From Distichodus sexfasciatus (lineage: Eukaryota; Chordata; Actinopteri; Characiformes; Distichodontidae): DNA of 64,000 nucleotides. Where the stretch lies: contig JAVGVS010000159.1 in assembly GCA_032718565.1 (NCBI GenBank), forward strand, positions 585,901 through 649,900. Direction: 5' to 3'. A program made the translations under genes and the position numbers. Position 1 is the stretch's first letter; every line of letters begins with the position of its first letter. This document shows, one piece after another, positions 36,400 through 48,800 of the stretch. Below the pieces are notes generated by a model, which made no database searches, was not told the origin of the DNA, and saw nothing but the letters and a program-made list of their open reading frames with translations.

Positions 36400-39300
36400 G
36401 AAGATGCTTTCTCTCTCCTCCCTCTCTCCTCTCCATCTTTCATTTAAACTGAAAAACATCTCCAGTGTTAGATATGAAACAGTATACTGCTCTGAGGATT
36501 TACATGCTATAAGAATTGACACCACTGATAATTTTGGTGTTTTTAATTCTGGCTTATTTTGTCTGGTGCTGGCATATATCATATTTGATTCATCTCAATG
36601 AAATATTTCTGTACAAGCGTTGATGAGAAAAAATGGCTAGGATATGCAATGCATTATTCATCCATGTGGCCTATTTTCTGCACACTGTCGTCTAAGTTGC
36701 ATAATGTAAAAGCAGAGATACAGAGCTCACACTGGCACATAGTAGACGTGGATGTTAGGAGCCAAATGTAAATAGTAACTGGGATTTATATAATTGTCAT
36801 ATCACTTCGTACCTCATTCGTAAGAGCTGTTGGCTTTACTGACATTAGTGACGGGTTTTATGGGTGTTTGGATGGCAAAATCAATGCACGACCACTATAT
36901 TGTGGCAGGTTTATTGCTTGATGCATGAGACACTGAGTGAATTTGGATTAATAACATATTGATGCCAATTTTCACAACTGGATTGCAGTATTTAATTCTG
37001 AAAGACTGTAATGCAGTGTACGTTTGTATAATAAGACCCTCTTTGTAGATTATAGCGCATACAGGGAGTTTACGCAAAGAGTATTTTGAGGAAAAATGAT
37101 GGATGAAATGGGTGTATGTGTTGTTTCACAGTAAATGTTCTATATATGGATGCTCAATTTGGGAGGCTAAATTTATCTACAGGTCTCAAAAATAAAAATC
37201 AAATCTAAAATCTGATCCAGTGCTGATTTATATATGAGTTATTGTGAAAGTCCCAATCTTTCATTAGAAGCCAAGGAGGCAGAATCAAAAACTTTCATTT
37301 AAAAGTGTTCTGCAGTGAGTTTTCTCCTGTCCCTGACGTTAAACTGAAAGAAAGCTTCAGACCAATGGGAGGAAGTCACTAGGCAGAACTGAGTCCAGTC
37401 TATTCATTGTCTGTTTACCTTCTCCATTGTGTAAAGTTCTGGATGACATCAAAGAATCAAAGCCTGTGTGTGATGGAGGATAATAGTGCAATTCAATATT
37501 CATTCATTTCAGTGGAGCTTTATTATGTGAGTCAGCAGACGGTACCAAATCTTTGTATACATTATAAATGGGTAAAAGTGGATGAGTTTGCATTGGGTAT
37601 TTATTTCTGTAAACACTTTTCTGGTGATGGCAGTAGAGTGAGGGGAGAAAATGTGAAGAATCAATCTTACTGCACCAAATGCTAGCTACGTATATGTCAT
37701 AAAGTATGTTTTTGTCGATAATCTCTTTTAAACTTGTAACTTTGACTTTCGAAGATGTAATGCTTTTAATAATCTTCCTGCTACACTGTCCTCAGTACCA
37801 GGCTTTATTAAAATGGCCTACTGGGTTAAGTTTTAGTGCATTGCTGAGACTGAGTGAGTTTCCATTGTGGACTCTTTTCAGCTGTATTCAGGGAGGATGG
37901 GAGCATTTTAAAAGGTTGTGATGTATTATACAATCACACAGGGGTAATGTAGAGGATCTGGCGTCTGACACAGTCAGGAAGACATTTCCCGTTTAAGCAC
38001 AATGGCCCAGACTTCCTCAGTAAAAACTGCGGCTGCCTTTATTGCACGCATTTTCGTTTTCTGTGATTGAGAGTAGCGCAGTGTAGACCTAAAAATGTTA
38101 ATGCTCGTTGGACTATGCAGGCAAAGGGACATTCCCCGAGCTCCGATCAAAGAAGACTTTTGACTTGCAGAGTAATTTTGTAGTCTGCAAGTGTAAAACA
38201 GTACGTGAGGTAAAACATGTCAGAACGTGTTAAGAGCCTGACTGATGTTGTATTTATAAGGCCGATTTAGATATTTGGATTTGATAATGATATATCAGAA
38301 ATGCAAAACAAAGACTTACCCCTAAAATTTATGTGGAGTTATTTATGATTCCTCACCAATATAACATGACAAAAAGTTTATTTTCATAAATATAACTTTG
38401 ATCAACATTACAAGAGATCGTAAAGTTTTTGATCAGAGCCAAATCTATGAAAACACAAAAAATGCACATACCATAGACGAAGAATCCGTGTTCCATCCAT
38501 CTGCTTCTTAATTTAATTATCAGTTTAGTTTCTTAATTTAATTGTCAGTTACCTTCCATTATAAACACAGAAACCAGTTTATCTGCACCTAGCTTGTGTC
38601 GGTCAGTAACAGTGGCACCCCGCTTTATTGCTCAGCCTCTGGTGTGCCGATGTCATCACTTTCCCAATGAAGTGTAAAACCATCTTGTTTGTTACAAGGT
38701 GTTTCTGTCTCTACGTTTGGATAACAAAAAGATTTTATTTGCCTTCAGGAGTTAGTTCTGTCTTCTGAAGTAGGTGTTACCTTTTCTTTCTAATAGGACA
38801 CTTTAAACATTTACTCACAGACACTGCTCTGTTTAGAACAGCAGATATTTCCCTAAAATTCTTGTAGTTATTTGAGATGCCTTATCAAACTATCATGACC
38901 AAATGTTTTATTTTCATAAATATTACTTCCAAACAAAATTACAAATTATCTTAGAGTTTAGATTAGAGCCAATTTGTTCAAATTGTTAGTTCTTTATTCT
39001 GGAGTCGATGTTGCTTTTTCTCCAGATTTTATAAAGGACGCTTTAACCCTACACAGAGAGACACCACAACACACATACGGCTCCGTTTAGGATGCTTAGT
39101 TCTCTGTGAGTCGCCCGTGACATCACTGCGGTATGTGTAGAATACAGAGAGAGCAGGGGGTAATTACACTATCGATCCTCTATACCGCTGGACCAGTGTT
39201 CCTCGGTGCGCTGCTGCATTGGACGCTTACCTTTCTTACGGGGTCATTGCCAGCTTATTACAGAGATCAGTTATAGAGGGCTGATGGGAGGTTAAGGTGA

Positions 39301-39640
39301 TTTTGACTTTTTAGGCTTCACCATGTCCGTTTAGCGGCATACCGTTTTAAACTAGAGCTCGGAACGTTAACGTTAATGAACGTGATTAAATCTAGAGCCT
39401 TTACGGTGTTCATTTATTATTTATACAAATTAATCTTACAACCTAGTTACCTCCAGCTTTCTTTTTCTAAATGTCATCCACCATCCGTTATGAACACAGA
39501 TCCTTATGAGCTGCGATGCAGTTCCTCTTTTAAGAGGGTAATTCATGCTTTGAGCAACTTTGTTGAAATGCAGCGTTGCTGTGCTCATTAATGTCACCAT
39601 GTTTTTTGCATTACCGTTATAGTGTATGGAATTTCTGTGT
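36400..39640. other. Probable rhobtb2 intron 1, no repeats recognised
   Basis: Unique-looking AT-rich sequence up to the acceptor of the first coding exon. A motif similar to TTATTTTCATAAATAT.ACTT recurs near 38380 and 38910, inside two similar about 60-bp stretches. Confidence 0.4.
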
Positions 39641-39651
39641 TCTCTTTCCAG

Positions 39652-39853
39652 TTCCCATTTTATGGATTCTGATATGGACTATGAGAGGCCAAATGTCGAG
39701 ACCATCAAGTGTGTGGTTGTGGGGGACAACGCGGTGGGAAAGACCCGGCTCATCTGTGCCAGGGCTTGTAATGCCACCCTGACCCAGTACCAGCTGCTCG
39801 CCACGCACGTGCCCACCGTTTGGGCCATAGACCAGTACAGAGTGTGTCAGGAG
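39652..39853 (+). CDS. rhobtb2: rhobtb2 first coding exon (aa 1-64)
   Basis: The acceptor CTTTCCAG| is followed by 10 nt of 5'UTR, then ATG at 39662. It encodes MDSDMDYERPNVETIKCVVV, the P-loop GDNAVGKT and the switch I region HVPTVWAIDQYRVCQE. It ends at GAG|GTGAGG in phase 0. Confidence 0.95.
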
Positions 39854-42800
39854 GTGAGGAACAAACACACTGCTGCTTTTAGCGCTTACACAGGTTCTTC
39901 TCAGCTGCGGTACCTGACGTCTTTGCAGGCTTAACACGTTTAAAAACATCAGCCTCTAATTTCTGATTACCAAGGCTTCCAAATGGTATGAGATTCTGAC
40001 GTTATGGTATATCATATGATGGTATGATAGAAAAACAATATTGTTATTGTCTTTTTCCATTGAAGACAAGCTATTTTACAGTATATTTAAACCACATATG
40101 GCATATTTGGATATGTTAAGTTAAATTAACACAATCATTAAAATAATAATTAATAATAATAAACAATATTTAATACATATAATTATAATATTACATATAT
40201 AATTACTGTATTATATAATATATAATTATTTAAAATAATTAAATAAAATTAATAATTAATTATTAAATAATATTGAAAGAAAAATTGAAATATTCAGGAA
40301 TAAAATAAATACAAAATAAAATTTTTTCAATCAATTCTCCGTATTATAACACTCATTATATTGTTCCATTCATTCATTCATTCATTCATTATCTCAACGC
40401 TTAATCCTTTAAATTAAGTGGGGACCAGAGCCTATCCCGGGGACTTTCGGGCACAAGGCAGGGACCAACCCTGGGCTGGCGCCCACGCAGCGCGCAGGGC
40501 ACACACACACTCACACAGTCACACACACATTCACACCTTATGGGGCCAATTTAAGTGTAATTAACCTATAGTGCATGCCTTTGGACTGTGAGAGGAAGCC
40601 GGAGCACCCGGAGGAAACCCACTCAAGCGCGGGGAGAGCACGCAAGCTCCACACAGGGGGGCCCGCCGGACGTCCCCAGGGTTCGAACCCAGGACCTTCT
40701 CGCTGTGAGGCGGCAGCGCTAACCACTGCGCCACTGCCACCACCACCCCATATTTGGATATATTAAGTTAAATTAACACAGTCATTAAAAAAAAAATTAA
40801 TAATAATAAACAATATATAATTCTATAAAATTACATATATATTTATTATATAATATATAGTATTATTTTAAAAAGATAAATAAAAATTAATAATTAATTA
40901 TTAAAATAATATTTTGAAAAAAATTGAATTATTCAAAATAAAAATAAGTACAAATAAAATTTACCAATCAATTCTCCATATTTTTTAACACTCATTATAT
41001 TGTTCCATTAGATACTTCAACTGCTTTTGATTGTGAGAGTGCATCCTCAGCATCATCAGAAGATGGAAGATATTTAAAAATCCATAATTGCTGGGGTAAA
41101 CCTCCATGCATGTGATAGATGTGTTTCTCCAACCAGGTTCTAGAGCGTTCTAGGGACGTTGTGGATGATGTCAGTGTGTCTCTACGGCTCTGGGACACTT
41201 TCGGGGACCATCACAAGGACCGGCGCTTTGCGTACGGAAGGTGAGTGGACTCTCATCACCTTAATAGTGCTTCTAGAAAATTAGCTAACCATGATGAAGC
41301 ATAAAACCCCTCAGACTGGGCAAAATGTGGAGTGCAGCGTTGATGGGAAGGACATTCGGGGATAGAGATGAAAAAGAAACATTAAAATTCTAACATTAAA
41401 AGCCTGTAATAAACACTCTCCAATGGCTGACGATGAACTTACAGCTTAAAGTTCTATAAAATAGTGAAGTGAGGGATTATTTGTCAGTGCGAACACACCA
41501 CAAGACAGTACACCATGAACCATAACGAAATGTGACCTCTGCATTTGACCCTTCTGTGAAGGAGCAGTGGGCAGCTATCAAGGACAGCACCCGATAAGCA
41601 GTGCTTGGGGACGGTACCTTGCTCACAAGTACCTCTGTGGTACCTTTTTCCCGGTCCGGTGGAAAAAAAACGGTGACTTTCTGATCACAGGGGCGAACTC
41701 CTAAATGTTACCAACTGCCCCAAATTATGGTCCAGTTAAAACTGTGCCATAAACAGTCACAACGCAATTTGGCGGTGGAAACCAAGCGAAATATTTTATT
41801 TGCTCTTAGTTTGATACCTGATTGAGCATAAAAAAGCCATGTAAACATCTTTATTTACTGTGAATTACTAACATAGATGGTCAATGTAATTTGCAATGAA
41901 AAATACTGTGATTTTTTTTTTTTTTGCCCTCTACCCCGCTCAATGAAAACGTTCTTAATTTCCTGGTCAGAGCTTTTGCAGTTTGAGCTGCAGCCCCTTA
42001 GATTAGTATTACAGCATTTTTAAAAAAATTGTGTTAATTTTGACGTGTGCAGGTCTGACGTGGTGGTGCTGTGCTTCTCCATCGCAAACCCCAACTCTCT
42101 GCACCATGTGAGGACCATGTGGTACCCTGAAATCAAGCACTTCTGCCCCAGAGCTCCGGTCATCCTGGTGGGCTGCCAGCTGGACCTGAGATACGCCGAC
42201 CTGGAGGCCGTCAACAGGGCAAGACGCCCACTGGCCAGGTGAGAGCAGCTCAGTTACACTGCTTATTATTAACGAGTTTCTGGTCTGGTCTCAATTTTTC
42301 AGATCCGTTGCCGATAATTTAAAAACAGCAATTATCCGCCGATTCCGATATGATTCTGCTATTATCGTGCATCCCTAGTAATTAGTCAGTTCTGTCAGCC
42401 TCACCCCAGCCAAATTTTAACTCTTCACTCGTCCTCCTAGACCCATCAAATCCAACGAGATCCTGCCGCCAGAGAAAGGCCGGGAGGTGGCTAAGGAGCT
42501 GGGTGTGCCGTACTACAGACCAGCGTGGTAGCCCAGTTGAAGTGAAGGGCGTTTTAAACTGCGCCATCCGGGCGCCCTCATCTCGCTGGCGCCATCTGCA
42601 GTTCTGGAAGTCGCACCTGCGCAACGTTCAGTGACCGCTCCTCCAGGCCCCCTTCCTCCCTCCCAAACCTCCTCCCCCCATCATCACCGTCCCCGCCCCT
42701 CCCAGCAGCATCAAGGAGCACCCGGGCCGGCTGCTGGAAGAACCGCTGTCGCGCCCGATGTCATCCTCATCCCACCAGGAAAGCGCCCATGCATCTTCGC

Positions 42801-45800
42801 CCGCATTACCCTGGCCCCGCCTCCTCCCTTCTACGACCTCTTCTTGACCGAGCCTCGCGCTCCGGAGGACGGCAAGCGGGAAAAAGACCGGCCCAGGCCT
42901 CCCCTCTCGGGACGGGAGCTGTGATCGCGAGGCCAGTTTCGGCGTCTGTGAGCAGCGGCGAAAAAGGCGGCCCCAATCTTGGCGCCTGCTGGCGGCGGCA
43001 CTCAAGAGGCGGGGAGGCAGAGGGGAGGCGTTGCTACTCGCCTTTGCCGAGCGTTCGTCAGCGTCCAGGAGGAGATGGTGGACGATCCCGTCACTTTTAA
43101 ACCCAGGCAGATGACCATGGTCCACTTGGACCCGTCGGTGCAGCCGGGGCCGTTTCGGGCCGTGTTGCGATACCTCTACACCGGGAAGCTGGACGACCGG
43201 GAGAAGGAGCTGATGCAGGTGGCGCACATCGCTGAGCTGCTGGAGGTGTTTGACCTGCGCATGATGGTGGCCAACATCCTGAACGACGAGGCTTTTATGA
43301 ACCAGGAGATCACCAAGGCCTTCCACGTCAGGCGGACCAATCGTGTCAAAGAGTGTCTGGCCAAAGGAACCTTCTCTGGTGCGTGATGGTTTGCTTGCTA
43401 AACTTTTACATCTACATTCAAACGCATCTACATCTAGAGTTCTGAGCGTTTGTACCGATACATCGATCTACATCAGTATATTGATTCAGTGATCTTGAAT
43501 ACTGTAGAGGTGTAGCGATACATCGATCTACATCAGTATATTCACCAGTATATAAGTCAGACCTGTAATTGGATTTGATCTTAAAAATCATAGAGGGTGC
43601 GATCTCTGCTGTAGTGTATTTCTGCTTTAGCCTGTGTCAGTGCAAATGCAGCGCTCTACACTCTGCGCTTTACCTTTTTTTGGACAGAACTGCAAGACTG
43701 AACATTTTTCTTCACATCCTTCAGCAGAAGTCCCTATCGTTTGAGATACGAATGTCCCCGTATCGAGCCTTTTTTCCCCCTCTCTCTACCTCATCATGAA
43801 ATTGAGCAATTCCGATGGTTCGCCTCCCCTGCAGAGTCGGGGCGAGCTGTATTTTGCCAGCTAGCGTTTTTCAGCTTATATAATAAACCCCTTGGAAGCG
43901 GTGAGGATTTCTGCTCCTTGCGTTCGGGGTTCGGGCTGGGGGCAAATCAAAGCTGCTCTTCTGGTGCTGACTTTGCTTTTTTTCCCTCTTGCTCTTTATA
44001 TAAGCCCTGAGCTGTTGTACCTACTCCTCTCTTAGAGCCTCCATTGGCCTTTAAAGTTATATTGCTGGTAGACTTTGCCGCGCGCCGAGATAACGTGTGG
44101 TTGGAATCTTTAGCAGTAATTAAGTGAGGAGGATCAGGTTTAGGTGATAGTGACTTAACTTGAGACGCTTCATCTTAATATCACACAGGTCATCAGCCCT
44201 TAACAGTCCCTAAAAATCGCTTTTTGTGTTTTGACAAGCCCTGAAACGTTGGGTTGTGGTCCAGTTTGGTAAACCATCGTGAACTGATTTTTATAGCCAT
44301 GACCAGCTTGAAACCAGCAATAACAAGCAAATCAACATCAAGGTCCAAAAAATAAGTAAAACCTGTACTGCCTGGGCTGTTTCTTCAGCAGAGTTTCAAA
44401 TCATGTAGTTCATGCTGCTAGTATTATAAGTAAACATGTCACGATACCACTTTTTTATGTCCGATATGATACCGATATTGTAAATTTTATCTGCCGATAC
44501 GATACAAATCTGATACAGTTTCTAAATCTTTTTAAAACAGAAAAAATGTCTGAGATTATTCTGTTATGCTTAAGGAAATACATGACTTAAATACAGTTTT
44601 CCTAAATAAAACAATGTAATAATTATGCACCCATATGTGTATGCTAAATTATTTATTATTAAAATAACATTTAAAAAATCATTCCTTTAAACACAGTTCT
44701 GTAATTTCTTGACAGACCCTTAATCCTCTTGGTAGCTAAAACCATCAGAACACAGAGATGATGAGCGAGAGCTGGTGTTGTTAAGGAAATTAAACAGTAT
44801 AGTCGTGTGTATTTGGGGTTGTAGTGTGTTGCGTTGCTTGTTCTGCTCATTGTCATATCAATATATGTGACCCTCCGCGGCAAAACCAGTCGTTTGTAGC
44901 AAATTTCCAAAATTAAGTTATTATGTTTTCATGAAAGGGCATAAATCAAGCTTCAAAACGATACCTATATGGAATGAATGGGGCGACATATGACTGAGAT
45001 ATCAACATTCAAAGAGTCGGAGTTTTCTCCTGTCGCATCAAGTGAGCGGAAATCTGCCTTTGAAGTTGACTACTCGCCCGTAGCACTCCTGAAGCGCTTA
45101 GTGCGGTGGCGGCTACGTTTGCATTTCACGGTAGCCTACATGCATTCACAGCCACACGGATAGCCTACCTGCGTTAGGTTAACTGAACTCGGGAGACGAA
45201 GATGGATTCCGGAGAAATATCTTCACGCTAGTCAACCAGTGGATTTACCGTAAATATTGAAGTAGAGCGGTCAAAACAGAAACTTTTAACATTCTGCTGG
45301 AATTGAATTCCTCACCTCAAGAAAGTCACGTTTTTAGGATGGAAAGGGTAAGTTTTTTAGCCAAATTGATTCACAACAGTACAGTATAGAACTTCCACTG
45401 TTTCAAAGCACTAAAAACAAAAAATCCAAAATTTTACCCCACGCAACATAAGCGCTCGTTTTTATCGGAAACCTCCGTTGTGACAAGCGACTGGTTTTGC
45501 CGTGCAGGGTCACGTATACAAATTAGCGTGAATGTCGAATGATAAACCAGCTGTACCGCAGTGCCACTTCCCATGTGCGCATTTTCAGATGTGTATTAAT
45601 TCATTATTTAATTATTTACTTTGTATTTTGGACGTGTCTGTTTTTGTGGCAGATGTTGTGTTCAAACTGGACGATGGTACGATCATGGCCCATAAGCCTC
45701 TTCTCATCTCAAGTTGCGACTGGATGGCAGCCATGTTTGGAGGACCGTTTGTAGAGAGCTGCACTAAAGAGGTAAAGCCCACTTCTCAGTCATGCTCATG

Positions 45801-48800
45801 TTTATTTCAGGACCGTCACATAGGCGCTGTGGTTCAACTGATCCTTCAAGTTGGGTGCTTATATCAAAAATGTGCAGTGAGAGCGTGTCAATGGCCTTAC
45901 AGATTCAAAATGACCGGTAGCGAATTCACTACTGACGTGCCTTAAAACCACTGTCTATTCCATTGCTCCCAAAATAAAGGAAGCTAACAGTATCCAGGAC
46001 CGGTAAAGGTACCGCTGAGGTAGTCATGAGCAAGGTACCGTCCCAAAGCATTGCTCCCCAGGCGCTGCCCATGTCAGCTGCCCACTGCTTTTTCACGGAT
46101 GGGTCAAATGCAGAGGTATTGGTGCTATGCTAGCAAATCAATATTGATTTCTCCAGCACCTGTTCAGTTAGATCTGCGCATATTAGCAACATTGAACTTT
46201 GAAAACTTTGAAGCTCAACGGCAGCCAAATCTTAGCGCTAGATTCCATTACCTGATAGCCTGAGAGAAATGTAAACAGCCACACTAAAGATAACACAAAA
46301 GTCACACTCTTCAGGGTGCTAAAGGTTATTTCCGACATTACTTCTTGAGTGGTGTCCAGGTTGTACTAGAGAAACATGGAGAGTGTAGGCTGGTTAGTGT
46401 TTACGTTTTCCTGCTATTTTAATGAAATGGGCACTGCTAGTGTAACGGTCTGGGAGTTGACCCCGTGATCTGAAGGCCGCCGGTTCAAGTCCCGGACCGG
46501 GAAAGGTACTACTGAGGTACCGCCCCCAAGGACTGCTTCCAGGGCATTGTCCAAAAAAAAAGCTGCCCACTGCTCCTTCACAGATCCAAAATGCAGAGGT
46601 CATAATACAGTACTTGACGCTAACCTGCATCCAAATGCAAAAATTGCCCTGTTTGGTTGCTCTGACACATTGCTCCGTAGGAACCATAATGAGCAGTTAT
46701 CGGTAATGTGTGGAATGGTTGTAGCAAAAAAAGTTATTCTTCAGTTATGGAAGTCTCCCGCAGCACCAAGTTTTCAATCCTGGTTAATTGAAATGACTCA
46801 TACAATTCAAATGGAAAATATTCGTTATGGGTTGGCTGATGCACAAAGTAAATTTCAATTAATTTGGGGCCCTTTGCTTAAAGTACTAAATAGCAATACT
46901 GCAGTGTGACTCATTATTGTACTGGCCCTTTGCTTAAAGTACTAAATAGCAATACTGCAATGTGACTCATTATTGTACTGGTTTTACAATTTTTAAAGAT
47001 TGATTTATGATCTTTTTAACTTTATTATTGTAAATTTTACTATTGTTCTCTCTCTCTCTGTAGCCCTGTCTTGCCTGTTCTTTATTGTTTGATATTTAGT
47101 TAGATGCATTGTTAAGTGCTTTTCTGATATATGTGACTCTGCACGGAAGAGTATCGTTTTGAAGCTTGATTTACTATGTTTTCATGAAAGGGCGTAAATC
47201 AAGCTTCAAAACGATACTTATATCGAATGAATGGGACGACATATGACTCAGATATCAACATTCAAAGGAGTCGGGTTTCTCCTGTCACGCCAAGTGAGAA
47301 ACGGAGAAATCTGCCTTTGAAGTTGACTATCGCCGTAGCACTCACAGACGCTTGGTGCGGTCGCGACTCAACATAAACGGTCGTTTTTCTTGGAAACCTC
47401 TGTTAAGACAAGCATCTGGTTTTGCCGTGGAGGGTCACATATTGTTTAATAATGCTGGATATTGTGTTTTGTTTTGTTTTTTGTTTCTTGTTGTGTTCTT
47501 TAATTGAAACTTTCAAAATAAAATATAAAACAAATGAAAATGCAGAGGTCATAATTGGTTGTGGTGCACTGTGTGCTGAACTCCTGAACATAGGAGATAA
47601 TAGTGTATGTGACCCTCCACGGCAAAACCAGTTGCTTGTTGCAACGGAGTTTTCCGAGAAAAACGAGCGTTTATGTTGCGTGGGGTAAAATGTTGGATTT
47701 TTTGTTTTTAGTGTTTTGAAACAGTGGAAGGTCTATACTGTACTGTTGTGAATCAATTTGGCTGAACTTCAATATTTACGGTAAATCCACTGGTTGACTA
47801 GCGTGAAGATATTTCTCCGGAATCCATCTCCGTCTCCCGAGTTCAGTTAACCTAACGCAGGTAGGCTATCCGTGTGGCTGTGAATGCAGCGTAGGCTACC
47901 GTAAATACAAACGTAGCCGCGACCGCACCAAGCGTCTGTGAGTGCTACGGCGATAGTCAACTTCAAAGGCAGATTTCTCCGTTTCTCACTTGCCGTGACA
48001 GGAGAAACCCGACTCCTTTGAATGTTGATATCTCAGTCATATGTCGTCCCATTCATTACATATAGGTATCGTTTTGAAGCTTGATTTATGCCCGTTCATG
48101 AAAACATAATAACTTTGAAAATTTGCGACAAGCGACTGGTTTTGCCGTGGAGGGTCACATATTAATATAGTGTATATAGACTATATACTGTAGTGTACAC
48201 TAGAGGTCGACTGATATCAGTTTTTCAGGGCCAGTATCGATATCAGTTGTTGCTAGTTAACGGGGCCGATATCCGATATTTGGAACCGATATGCCAAAAT
48301 AAAAACTGACAAAAATGTGAATTTTACAAACACCAAGCTCAGCTGAAACTCTCCTCTCTCCTCTTCTCCTTCTCGACAAACTATTAATATATCCAACTTC
48401 AAGCACAATCAGGCAGGCAGATTTTTGCTTCCATCTTCGCCAAGGTGGCCGCCATCCTACGACGCACTGTGACGCATTGGCCGAACGCAGTTTTAAGAAG
48501 ATTGTGTATTCTTGTGTATTTCTTTACACGTCTGTTTCTCAGGTGTTGTTCCCTAACACCACTCGTAGCTGTATGCGTGCGGTACTAGAATACCTCTACA
48601 CGGGACGCTTCTGTTCTCGACCAGACCTAGACGCCATGGAGCTCATCGTCCTCGCAAACCGTCTCTGTTTGCCACACCTGGTTGCACTGACAGGTATATA
48701 TACACACACACACACACACACAAATACGAAGCGACTTAGCCCCTCTGAGCTTCCCTGAGCCGGTAATGCAGACCAACAGACCAAACCTTATCAGCTCCAG

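Larger units (their letters stand above)
46428..47605 (+). mobile_element. Mermaid-like SINE split by a LINE
   Basis: The 5' part is 46428-46606 and the 3' part is about 47537-47605 (TGGTTGTGGTGCACTGTGTG). The break carries a LINE insertion and a duplicated AAAATGCAGAGGTCATAAT at both edges. Confidence 0.88.

Noticed and set aside
42628..43326. 232-codon minus-strand ORF
   Set aside because: It is the antisense shadow of GC-rich rhobtb2 exon 4; the plus strand carries the conserved protein.
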